From assembly GCA_012727745.1 (NCBI GenBank), contig JAAYGJ010000076.1:1-14642 (forward strand): 14,642 bases of DNA, written 5' to 3'. The position numbers were made by a program, and so were the translations under genes. Positions 6,687 through 14,642 of this stretch are shown piece by piece. Under the pieces are notes generated by a model. That model was not told the DNA's origin. It worked only from the letters and a program-made list of their open reading frames with translations, and ran no database searches. How positions within the stretch are numbered: position 1 is the stretch's first letter; each line of letters starts with the position of its first letter. Origin of the DNA: Clostridia bacterium (GTDB lineage: Bacteria; Bacillota; DSM-521; Neomoorellales; Neomoorellaceae).

Positions 6687-7145
6687 ATGCCTAAGGGGAG
6701 GGAGCTGGTGGGATTGCCGGTTGTTAGCCGGGAGAAGGGAGAAGAAGTGGGGCGCGTTCAGGACCTGCTATATGACCAGCAGACAGGGAGATTAAAAGCA
6801 GTAGTGCTGGAAGGGGGCAGCTGGCTACGTGATACCAGGGTAGTACCTTTTAATGAATTAGAGATCCGGGGAGGGAAAACTTTTTATATTACCAGCGCAG
6901 AAGTGATCAGCCATGAATTGCCGGCCGGAAGCAGGCGCTGGCAGGAGATCAGAGGCATGCCCCTTATAAACAATGACGGGATAGAACTGGGCCTGGTGGA
7001 AGATGTGGTATTTGAACTGCCTTCCGGTCAGATTACCGCCCTGGAGCTTTCAACTGGACTGGTAAATGATCTAATGGAAGGTCGCCAGGAAATTTCTCTG
7101 AACGGAGAAGTTAACTGGGGGACAGATACGGTAATTATCGGTTGA
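6687..7145 (+). CDS. Tandem PRC-barrel domain protein (YrrD-like)
   Basis: The product is a 152-aa soluble protein made of two PRC-barrel repeats. The first, about residues 5-72, begins GRELVGLPVVSREKGEEVGRV. The second, about 84-150, begins with IRGMPLINNDGIELGLVEDV. The repeats share the pattern G-x-P-V/L-x5-G-x-E-V/L-G-x-V, where PRC barrels start. PRC barrels occur in RimM and in photosynthetic reaction-centre H subunits, but the function of stand-alone double barrels such as B. subtilis YrrD is not established. The start ATG 6687 has GGAGG (6676-6680) upstream. It appears to head a run of four genes ending in the AI-2E permease. Position relative to mnmA and alaS matches yrrD. I make no biochemical claim. 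Confidence 0.85.
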   Translation: MPKGRELVGLPVVSREKGEEVGRVQDLLYDQQTGRLKAVVLEGGSWLRDTRVVPFNELEIRGGKTFYITSAEVISHELPAGSRRWQEIRGMPLINNDGIELGLVEDVVFELPSGQITALELSTGLVNDLMEGRQEISLNGEVNWGTDTVIIG

Positions 7146-7164
7146 TTAAGCAGGAGTGATTGCA

Positions 7165-7317
7165 GTGTTATTAAATTGTCCTAATTGCAACAGCAAGTCT
7201 ATTGGCAAGATAAATAACAACCAGTATTATTGCTGGGATTGTTTTGTAGAATTTAACGACCGCCGGCAAATTTTTACTGTCGCCGAGGATGGCACCTTAA
7301 TGGCTTTTGAAAGGTAG
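7165..7317 (+). CDS. Small zinc-ribbon-like protein, 50 aa, function unknown
   Basis: A 50-codon reading frame lies in the gap after the PRC-barrel gene. It contains two CxxC knuckles: NCPNC (Cys5, Cys8) and YCWDC (Cys23, Cys26), spaced as in a zinc ribbon. The segment after them, VEFNDRRQIFTVAEDGTLM, looks like a short beta hairpin. GTG 7165 is preferred because AGGAGTGA (7152-7159) lies at suitable distance; an in-frame GTG at 7156 overlaps that ribosome site. The stop is followed eight bases later by the next small gene, so the two are probably cotranslated. The four-cysteine pattern, ribosome site and operon packing support a real gene. I recognise no named family. A role as a small adaptor or nucleic-acid-binding protein would be speculation. 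Confidence 0.75.
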   Translation: MLLNCPNCNSKSIGKINNNQYYCWDCFVEFNDRRQIFTVAEDGTLMAFER

Positions 7318-7325
7318 GGGATATA

Positions 7326-7493
7326 ATGATGAGCAGCAGTTTCTGGCGGGGTTTTTTGACCGGAGGGCTGCTAGGAGCGCTAATCGGCCTCCTGACCAGG
7401 CGCCAGGCAGTACCGGAGCTGGAAATAAAAACGCCCGTTACCGCTCGCCTGACCGAACGGGCTCGGGGTATTATTCAGCGGCGTAGTACTTAG
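7326..7493 (+). CDS. Small membrane-anchored protein, 55 aa, function unknown
   Basis: A 55-codon frame begins with tandem ATGs at 7326 and 7329, with AGGGG (7316-7320) upstream. The N-terminal half, FWRGFLTGGLLGALIGLL (residues 6-23), is a glycine-rich hydrophobic stretch like the membrane segment of YtxH-type proteins. The second half is hydrophilic and arginine-rich (TRRQAV, TARLTERARGIIQRR), suggesting an N-terminal anchor with a positively charged cytoplasmic tail. It lies between the zinc-ribbon-like gene and the AI-2E permease, 13 bases ahead of the latter, so all are likely one transcript. The hydrophobic segment is barely long enough for one span. No specific function can be given. 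Confidence 0.65.
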   Translation: MMSSSFWRGFLTGGLLGALIGLLTRRQAVPELEIKTPVTARLTERARGIIQRRST

Positions 7494-7506
7494 GCCTGGC
7501 AGGTCT

Positions 7507-8544
7507 ATGAGCAACATACCTTCAATAAAAATATGGCGCTTGGCCGGGGCAGGGCTACTCCTGGCGGGGGCCTTATTTTTTCTTTACCAGGTACGCCGTA
7601 TTTTTACACCTTTTCTGCTGGCTACTTTACTGGCATATATGCTCAAACCGGCGGTGCAGCTACTGGAAAAAAGAGGTCTCAAGCGGCCGGCTGCAATTTT
7701 ACTGATGTATCTTTTGCTTCTGGGTGTTTCGTTACCGGTGTTTTTCTTTGTTTTGCCCCGCTTGCTGAGCGAACTTAACGATTTTATTGCCCAACTGCCA
7801 GCATTTACCGCTGAAATTGAAAGCCTGCTGCAGGGATTTTATGAGCGATATAACCAGGTCAGAATTCCTGCCAGCGTCCGCTTGCTAATTGATGATGCTA
7901 TAATCAATCTCAGTTCTGCCTTCCATGAAGCTGCCAAACATGCGGCTGAGTTTTTGCTTGACCTCATTGCCGGTGTCGCTAGCTTTTTACTGGCGCCCAT
8001 CCTGGCTTATTACCTGCTGCGTGATAGTGAGCATATAGGCCGTTGTGCCAGCCGCCTGCTGCCCTTGCAGATAAAAGAAGATGTGCTGGGCCTATGGGTG
8101 CAGCTGGAGCGGGTGTTGACCAATTTTATCCACGGCAACCTGCTTCTTTCTTTGCTGGTAGGGTTTATGACGGGGATTGGTTTATTCCTGATTGGTTCAG
8201 AATATGCAGTAATTCTGGCGGTTATTGTGGGGCTGGCGGATCTAATACCCTACTTCGGGCCGTTAATTGGCGCCATACCGGTGGTAGCCCTTTCTCTGCT
8301 GCAGTCCAAGCAAATGGCTTTTTATGCCCTAATTGTGATGGTCGTAGTGCAGCAGCTTGAAGACGGTTATCTGTCGCCGCGTATACTAGGTGAATGTGTG
8401 TCCTTGCACCCACTGGTAGTTGTATTTGTCCTGCTGGCAGGCGGTGAGCTGTGGGGAGTAGCAGGGTTACTGCTGGGTGTACCGCTGGCAGCAATGGGAC
8501 GTATTATCTTAGGTTTTATCTGGTCTCGCCTGGTAAGCAGTTAA
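7507..8544 (+). CDS. AI-2E/PerM-family integral membrane transporter (YrrI-like)
   Basis: The product is 345 aa with a pattern of about seven to eight hydrophobic segments: two near residues 12-50, one at 62-84, a long hydrophilic stretch (about 90-145), then segments at about 150-172, 205-232, 234-270 and 300-335. The loop motif LIPYFGPLIGAIP (residues 247-259) and the downstream QQLEDGYLSPRILG are strong signatures of the PF01594 family. The family is named for E. coli TqsA (autoinducer-2 exporter) but includes many permeases of unknown substrate and some Na+/H+ antiporters, so autoinducer transport should not be assumed. ATG 7507 has AGG at 7501-7503. Position immediately upstream of alaS matches B. 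subtilis yrrI. Length is typical. Confidence 0.9.
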   Translation: MSNIPSIKIWRLAGAGLLLAGALFFLYQVRRIFTPFLLATLLAYMLKPAVQLLEKRGLKRPAAILLMYLLLLGVSLPVFFFVLPRLLSELNDFIAQLPAFTAEIESLLQGFYERYNQVRIPASVRLLIDDAIINLSSAFHEAAKHAAEFLLDLIAGVASFLLAPILAYYLLRDSEHIGRCASRLLPLQIKEDVLGLWVQLERVLTNFIHGNLLLSLLVGFMTGIGLFLIGSEYAVILAVIVGLADLIPYFGPLIGAIPVVALSLLQSKQMAFYALIVMVVVQQLEDGYLSPRILGECVSLHPLVVVFVLLAGGELWGVAGLLLGVPLAAMGRIILGFIWSRLVSS

Positions 8545-8592
8545 TATTCTGGAATACTGGCGCTATTAAAAGGCCCGGGAGAGCTACTTTCG

Positions 8593-8621
8593 TTGACAAC
8601 TAACCCCGCTTCAGGTATAAT
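8593..8621 (+). promoter_or_regulatory. Consensus sigma-A promoter of alaS
   Basis: TTGACA (8593-8598) and TATAAT (8616-8621) are both perfect consensus hexamers with an optimal 17-base spacer. The predicted start is near 8628, giving a leader of about 73 bases before the alaS TTG. It is the strongest promoter match in the window. Confidence 0.88.
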
Positions 8622-8639
8622 GTAGAAAATTCGCAGAGA

Positions 8640-8691
8640 AAACCTCGTTCACCGCCCCAAGGCGGGGGCGAGGTTTAGTTTTGACGAGGAG
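8640..8691 (+). promoter_or_regulatory. alaS leader hairpin with competing Shine-Dalgarno pairing
   Basis: AAACCTCG (8640-8647) pairs with CGAGGTTT (8669-8676), and CCGCC (8652-8656) with GGCGG (8661-8665), around a CCAA loop. A weak T-run (AGTTTT, 8677-8682) follows, so it could act as an attenuator. The 5' arm CCTCGT (8643-8648) is also exactly complementary to ACGAGG (8684-8689), which overlaps the alaS Shine-Dalgarno AGGAG (8687-8691). The two pairings are mutually exclusive. The leader is too short for a T-box, and no T-box sequence is visible. Confidence 0.5.
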
Positions 8692-8694
8692 TGA

Positions 8695-11346
<2,652 letters not shown>

Positions 11347-11485
11347 GGGCCAAAGCCGTAAAGACCCACGGTAAAATGTCAAGGGGAGAGAACTGGAAAA
11401 TGTAGAAGTAAGCAAGTAAAAAGGCAATAAAATACCTACAGGTGCTACTGGAAGCAACTGGAAGAAAGGAAACTATGTAAGAGAT

Positions 11486-12703
11486 TTACAATTTCACCTC
11501 CTGTTTGTAGATTTGGCCTTTACTCAGCAGTGCAAAAACCAGACGAACAAACTTACGGGCGGTAAGCACCAGGGCACGTTTATGCTGATGCTTGTTGACC
11601 TCATTGTACTTGGCGTAGTAGTAAGCCTTATACTCCTCATTGTGCACCCGCAATGAGTTGGCGGCTTCTACCAAGTAGTAACGCAAATAACGGTTACCGG
11701 TCTTAGTCAGGCGCCTTTCTTCCGCATCGAAGTTACCAGACTGGTATCTGGACCAGGTCAGACCCGCATATTGGGCTAGAGAAGCCTCGTTATCGAAGCG
11801 GGAGATATCACCGATTTCCGCGGTAATTCCGGCGGCAAAGACTGGGCCGATGCCCGGTATTGTGTCAAGTGTTTGTGGAATAGTTTTAAGTTCCCGGGCG
11901 ATGAGCTTGTCCAAGCGTTTAACCTGATTTTTGAAATACTCGATATTCTGGATAGTCATAGCCAGAGTAAGATGGACGGAGTCTTTCATCTTTGGATTTA
12001 AGCGGTATGCGTTTCTGGCGATTGTTTTTAATTCTTTAGCCATATTTTGCGGGTCACGCAAGCGGTTGTTACCGTTTTGGGTAATGAACGAAACGAGCTG
12101 TTCCAAATCCATGTTGATCAAGTCATCGGGGAAAAGCTCGCCCAGCACTGCAAGGGACGCTTTTCCAAACGAATTACTAAAAGGGCTGTTCTTCATGTAG
12201 TTGGAGAATTTAAGGAAAATAAGGTTACAGGCCCGGTTTTGCTCTATTGTTAAAAGTTCTATTAAGTGTAGACGGTAACGTGTTAACTGCAGCAAAGGTT
12301 GTGTGGTCAATCGTTTTTCCGAGAAGGGCCGAAGATGGCCGAAGCGTATCCGTTCAGCAATGAGCCAGGCGTCCACACTATCCGTCTTAGGCTTTTTCGG
12401 GAAAGAGCGTTTGAAGCCGTTAACCAGGGCAGGGTTAATTTCATAGACAAAGCATCTATCCTGGAGCAAGGGGCTAGTCAACAGAAAATCTCTTAAGTGG
12501 GCGCCGTAGACGGAGGTGGATTCCAGGCCGACGTGGATTTCTTTAGCTTTAAAATCAACAAGGGTATCCACGATCTGGGCTGCACCGGTTAGGTTGTTCT
12601 CAAAGCTCTGACTGGGTTTAAGCTGTTTTCCATCAGGATCGAGGCAACAAAGCGTAGCGTCGGTAGCACTGATGTCAATGCCCGCGTAAAGCTTGGTAAG
12701 CAT
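11486..12703 (-). CDS. IS110-family transposase (DEDD/RuvC-like recombinase), intact
   Basis: The product is a 405-aa bridge-RNA-dependent recombinase. The N-terminal RuvC-like domain shows the DEDD tetrad Asp10 (YAGIDIS), Glu61 (GLESTSVYG), Asp108 and Asp111 (KTDSVDAWLIAERI). The C-terminal Transposase_20 domain begins near TIPGIGPVFAAGI (281-293). It contains the presumed catalytic Ser322 in YQSGNFDAEERRLTKTGNRYLR. There are no frameshifts or stops and all catalytic residues are present, so the element may be active. The start is ATG 12703, because GGAGGTGA precedes it and MLTKLYAGIDIS matches the family start. The frame stays open upstream to 12841, but that stretch is structured leader. 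The Shine-Dalgarno sits in the loop of a GGGG/CCCC hairpin (12704-12719), which may dampen translation. Confidence 0.93.
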   Translation of the reverse strand: MLTKLYAGIDISATDATLCCLDPDGKQLKPSQSFENNLTGAAQIVDTLVDFKAKEIHVGLESTSVYGAHLRDFLLTSPLLQDRCFVYEINPALVNGFKRSFPKKPKTDSVDAWLIAERIRFGHLRPFSEKRLTTQPLLQLTRYRLHLIELLTIEQNRACNLIFLKFSNYMKNSPFSNSFGKASLAVLGELFPDDLINMDLEQLVSFITQNGNNRLRDPQNMAKELKTIARNAYRLNPKMKDSVHLTLAMTIQNIEYFKNQVKRLDKLIARELKTIPQTLDTIPGIGPVFAAGITAEIGDISRFDNEASLAQYAGLTWSRYQSGNFDAEERRLTKTGNRYLRYYLVEAANSLRVHNEEYKAYYYAKYNEVNKHQHKRALVLTARKFVRLVFALLSKGQIYKQEVKL

Positions 12704-12719
12704 GGGGTTCACCTCCCCC
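12704..12719 (-). promoter_or_regulatory. Hairpin enclosing the transposase Shine-Dalgarno
   Basis: On the minus strand, GGGG and CCCC arms (12719-12716 and 12707-12704) enclose the loop GAGGTGAA, which is the Shine-Dalgarno. The downstream arm abuts the ATG. A GGGGCGCGCCCC palindrome lies just upstream (12733-12744). Such a fold could limit ribosome access and keep transposase levels low. Confidence 0.4.
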
Positions 12720-12745
12720 GGCTGGCCAAATTGGGGCGCGCCCCT

Positions 12746-12919
12746 AAAGCTTAACGGGTCAACAACCTCGCCGAAACGATGAGAGCTTTCTTTAGAGAAG
12801 TACGGGTGCACTTCAGGCCTGCTGAACCCTGAAGGTAACAACCCTAAAGCGCTCAGCCCACGCGTCAGAACTAACCGTTAAACTCAGGGACTCACTCTTT
12901 AAAAAGTAGTCGCTGCTAC
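12746..12919 (-). ncRNA. Candidate bridge (seek) RNA region of the IS110 element
   Basis: IS110-type elements encode their guide RNA in the noncoding stretch upstream of the transposase. This stretch is strongly structured. Stem A: 12811-12817 with 12828-12834 (seven perfect pairs, 10-base loop), extended across an internal loop by 12804-12807 with 12841-12844. Stem B: 12746-12751 with 12784-12789. A long-range pairing TTAACGG/CCGTTAA joins 12751-12757 and 12875-12881. Two successive internal-loop hairpins are what target- and donor-binding loops would require. I could not match guide segments to both flanks and element ends convincingly, so the RNA's limits and guides are unassigned. Confidence 0.45.
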
Positions 12920-12922
12920 AGG

Positions 12923-13024
12923 AGTGAAAAGAGGAACCCTGACCAACCTATGTTGATTGTAATCAGGGGCAGCGCCCCTTGGCAATATGTGTTTCCAATC
13001 AAATTATACGAGGAGTGAGAGGAT
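12923..13024 (+). other. Leader region of the fumarase genes, hairpin present
   Basis: This stretch between the probable transposon end and the fumarase start contains a 6-bp GC hairpin, AGGGGC/GCCCCT (12965-12970 with 12974-12979), without a T-run. It also has two similar purine-rich blocks: GGAGTGAAAAGAGGA near 12921 and GGAGTGAGAGGA near 13012, the latter being the ribosome site of the first fumarase gene. TTGGCA (12979-12984) with AATTAT (13002-13007) is a possible but weak promoter, and it would start transcription inside the ribosome site. I see no secure promoter. Confidence 0.3.
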
Positions 13025-13867
13025 TTGAAACAGATTAAAGCAGAAGACATAGTGAAAACTGTGTCAGAGCTATGTATCAAGAGTTGCACCACCTTAGGCG
13101 ATGACTGGTGGCAAACTCTGGACGAAGCCATTAACAAAGAAGAGTCACCGCTGGGCAAAGATATTTTAAAGCAGCTCCAGGAAAATGCCAAGCTGGCTGC
13201 CGCCACCAAAGAAGCCCTTTGTCAGGATACGGGAGTAGCCGTAGTCTTCCTGGAACTGGGGCAGGATGTGCATATCACCGGCGGCAACCTCTATGAAGCA
13301 ATTAACGCCGGCGTGCGCAAAGGCTATACCGAAGGGTATTTGCGTAAATCAGTAGTTAACGACCCCCTCATTCGTAAGAACACTGGCGACAATACCCCGG
13401 CCATCATTTACACCGATATTGTACCTGGCGACAAGCTAAAGATTACCGTAGCTCCCAAAGGAGCAGGTTCGGAAAACATGTCAGCCCTGAAAATGTTAAA
13501 GCCAGCGGACGGCAGGGAAGGCGTAGTCCAGTTTGTGTTGGATGTAGTCAAGACAGCTGGCCCCAACCCTTGTCCGCCCATTTTAGTAGGCGTAGGCATC
13601 GGCGGGATGTTTGAAAAAGCAGCTTTACTGGCCAAGAAATCCTTGCTGCGGCCTCTGGGACAACGTAACGAGCTACCCCATATAGCCGAACTAGAACTAG
13701 AACTGCTGGAGAAAATTAATAATAGCGGCATAGGGCCCCAGGGACTGGGCGGCCGGATTACTGCCCTGGATGTCCACGTCGAAAGTCATCCTACCCATAT
13801 AGCAACCCTACCGGTAGCAGTAAATATCCAATGCCATGCCACCCGGCATGCCGAAGCAATACTATAG
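13025..13867 (+). CDS. Class I fumarate hydratase, alpha subunit ([4Fe-4S])
   Basis: The product is a 280-aa N-terminal half of a heterodimeric class I fumarase, which interconverts fumarate and malate using an oxygen-sensitive [4Fe-4S] cluster. The three expected cluster cysteines are present: Cys66 in LCQDTG, Cys183 in PNPCPPILVGVG, and Cys270 in VNIQCHATRH. NTGDNTPAIIYTDIVPGD and APKGAGSENMSALKML are family blocks. The start is TTG 13025, preceded by a purine-rich GAGGAGTGAGAGGA. The beta gene begins 14 bases downstream. The related L(+)-tartrate dehydratase alpha subunit (TtdA) has the same architecture and cannot be excluded; no tartrate genes are in view. In clostridial relatives such as Pelotomaculum the pair serves the methylmalonyl-CoA or reductive C4 pathway, but no partner genes are in the window. 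Confidence 0.92.
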   Translation: MKQIKAEDIVKTVSELCIKSCTTLGDDWWQTLDEAINKEESPLGKDILKQLQENAKLAAATKEALCQDTGVAVVFLELGQDVHITGGNLYEAINAGVRKGYTEGYLRKSVVNDPLIRKNTGDNTPAIIYTDIVPGDKLKITVAPKGAGSENMSALKMLKPADGREGVVQFVLDVVKTAGPNPCPPILVGVGIGGMFEKAALLAKKSLLRPLGQRNELPHIAELELELLEKINNSGIGPQGLGGRITALDVHVESHPTHIATLPVAVNIQCHATRHAEAIL

Positions 13868-13881
13868 GAGAGGTGAGATAA

Positions 13882-14433
13882 ATGATTAAACTGACAACCC
13901 CCCTTGATCTAGATACAGTGAAAAAACTAAAGGCCGGGGATCAGGTAAGACTGAACGGAGTCATCTACACCGGTCGGGATGCTGCCCACAAGCGGTTAGT
14001 AGAAGCATACGAGGCAGGAGAAAAACTACCGGTAGATTTAAAAGACCAGGTTATATATTACGTTGGACCCTGTCCGGCCAAACCGGGTAAAGTAATCGGA
14101 GCAGCAGGGCCAACTACCAGCGGCCGCATGGACCGTTACGCGCCGCTGACCATTGCTAAGATGGGCCTGAGAGGCATGATCGGCAAAGGGCTGCGCTCGC
14201 AGGAAGTAATCGAAGCCATCAAACAGCACGGCGCCGTGTACTTCTTAGCTGTAGGCGGTGCCGGGGCACTGCTGTCACAAAGGATAAAGAAAGCAGAAGT
14301 TGTAGCGTACGAAGACCTTGGCGCAGAAGCAATTTACCGTCTGGAAGTAGAAGACTTTCCAGTAGTGGTAGGGATAGACTGTCATGGTAATGACATCTAC
14401 CAGGAAGGCATAAAGAAATACAAAGTCGGCTAA
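13882..14433 (+). CDS. Class I fumarate hydratase, beta subunit
   Basis: The product is a 183-aa C-terminal half of class I fumarase. Visible signatures are YTGRDAAHKR (29-38), YVGPCPAKPGKVIGAAGPTT with SGRMD (60-84; the TTSxRMD substrate-binding segment), AVGGAGALL, and YEDLGAEAIYRLEVEDFP. Together with the alpha subunit it makes up the catalytic unit that single-chain fumarases FumA/FumB of E. coli carry in one polypeptide. ATG 13882 has GGAGAGGTGAG upstream, and the genes are clearly one operon ending at the terminator 47 bases downstream. The same caveat about tartrate dehydratase (TtdB) applies. Length is typical and the gene is intact. Confidence 0.92.
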   Translation: MIKLTTPLDLDTVKKLKAGDQVRLNGVIYTGRDAAHKRLVEAYEAGEKLPVDLKDQVIYYVGPCPAKPGKVIGAAGPTTSGRMDRYAPLTIAKMGLRGMIGKGLRSQEVIEAIKQHGAVYFLAVGGAGALLSQRIKKAEVVAYEDLGAEAIYRLEVEDFPVVVGIDCHGNDIYQEGIKKYKVG

Positions 14434-14479
14434 GCAAAAATTGCATACCTCAGCACATATTTATAATATTTCCTTAGGG

Positions 14480-14513
14480 AAAACAGCCTGGCATGACATG
14501 CCAGGCTGTTTTT
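14480..14513 (+). terminator. Strong intrinsic terminator after the fumarase genes
   Basis: A 16-bp perfect inverted repeat pairs 14480-14495 with 14497-14512 (centre A14496; in RNA the innermost pairs open into a small loop). The 3' arm ends in a T-run through 14513. The A-rich 5' arm makes it potentially bidirectional. It also forms the apparent insertion landmark for the adjacent group II intron. Confidence 0.92.
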
Positions 14514-14517
14514 AGCT

Positions 14518-14642
14518 GTGCGCCCGGCATGGGCGATAACTTGGCGGTGAAAGTCCGCTGTGGGCTTGGTAGTGGGAACCACTAGCCGAAGGCAAGGGTG
14601 TCCACGGTGACGTGGAGTCTGAAGGAAGCCGGAGGCAAAATC
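14518..14642 (+). mobile_element. Group II intron, 5' end (likely bacterial class C), truncated by window
   Basis: The sequence begins with the group II 5' consensus GTGCG and continues CCCGGCATGGGCG. Further on are GGTGAAAGTCC, CGAAGGCAAGGGTGTCC, GGTGACGTGGA and TCTGAAGGAAGCCGG, all domain I landmarks of bacterial group II introns. It is very close to what I remember of the Oceanobacillus iheyensis class IIC ribozyme. CCC/GGG of the first helix and GGTAGTG/CACTAGCC (14567-14573 with 14579-14586) are visible stems. The 5' boundary at 14518 lies five bases past the T-run of a terminator, the known target preference of class C introns. The rest of the ribozyme and any reverse transcriptase/maturase lie beyond the window. 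Confidence 0.88.

Larger units (their letters stand above)
11436..12922 (-). mobile_element. IS110-family insertion sequence (ends approximate)
   Basis: The element contains one intact DEDD transposase on the minus strand. It has a long 5' noncoding region (about 220 bases) and a short 3' one (about 45 bases), the layout of IS110-type rather than IS1111-type elements. IS110 elements have no long terminal inverted repeats, so ends are hard to see. I used the 7-base word CTACAGG, which occurs at 11436-11442 and 12916-12922 and would give an element of about 1.48 kb. A competing 6-base pair is CTATGT at 11472 and 12948. About one such match is expected by chance, so the limits are provisional to tens of bases. 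The insertion lies between alaS and the fumarase genes. Bases 11347-11435 hold no gene or terminator that I can see. Confidence 0.6.

Noticed and set aside
12704..12841. Upstream in-frame extension of the transposase to 12841 (46 more codons)
   Set aside because: The extension has no family similarity, overlaps structured leader, and a good ribosome site precedes ATG 12703, where the family N-terminus begins.
12906..12919. GTAG/CTAC hairpin followed by T5 on the minus strand as a terminator guarding the IS against outside transcription
   Set aside because: Only four base pairs; too weak to call a terminator, though the position is suggestive.
12950..13018. A 22-codon frame from ATG 12950 ending inside the fumarase ribosome site, possibly a leader peptide
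   Set aside because: The nearest purine-rich block (12931-12934) is about 15 bases away, there is no regulatory codon run, and the frame spans a hairpin; too short to support without conservation.

Overview
The window looks like a chromosomal segment of a moderately GC-rich Firmicute of the Clostridia type, perhaps a thermophilic acetogen or sulfate-reducer relative such as Moorella or the Peptococcales. That genus guess rests on gene style and order only and is weak. From 1 to 11346 the gene order closely follows the Bacillus subtilis aspS / 6S-1 RNA / yrvM / yrvN / cymR / yrvO / trmU / yrrD / yrrI / alaS neighbourhood as I recall it. This makes the functional calls firmer than sequence alone would.

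Layout: (1) 1-531, the 3' end of aspS. (2) About 584-785, a 6S RNA with its own sigma-A promoter. (3) 803-1845, tcdA plus a CsoR/FrmR-family metal-sensing repressor, convergent with (4) rarA on the minus strand. (5) 3326-6670, an iron-sulfur and tRNA-thiolation operon iscR-iscS-iscU-mnmA. It has a strong promoter overlapped by IscR-like palindromes and ends in an intrinsic terminator. IscS supplies sulfur both to the IscU scaffold and to MnmA. (6) 6687-8544, a PRC-barrel protein, two very small proteins (a zinc-ribbon-like protein and a small membrane protein) and an AI-2E/PerM-family permease. (7) 8593-11346, alaS behind a consensus promoter and a leader that can fold in two mutually exclusive ways.

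The right third is accessory in character. An intact IS110-family transposase lies on the minus strand (11486-12703). Its long structured 5' leader is the expected place for a bridge (seek) RNA. Next come the two subunit genes of a class I [4Fe-4S] fumarase (13025-14433), a strong terminator, and the first about 125 bases of a group II intron. The intron sequence resembles bacterial class C introns and starts five bases after the terminator U-tract. The fumarase pair is therefore bracketed by an RNA-guided transposon on one side and a retroelement on the other.

The most interesting items are the candidate bridge RNA, the terminator-associated intron, the clustered IscR-like operators, the switch-like alaS leader and the two small proteins at 7165-7493. 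I found no CRISPR array, no tRNA or rRNA gene, and no wholly new multi-gene system.
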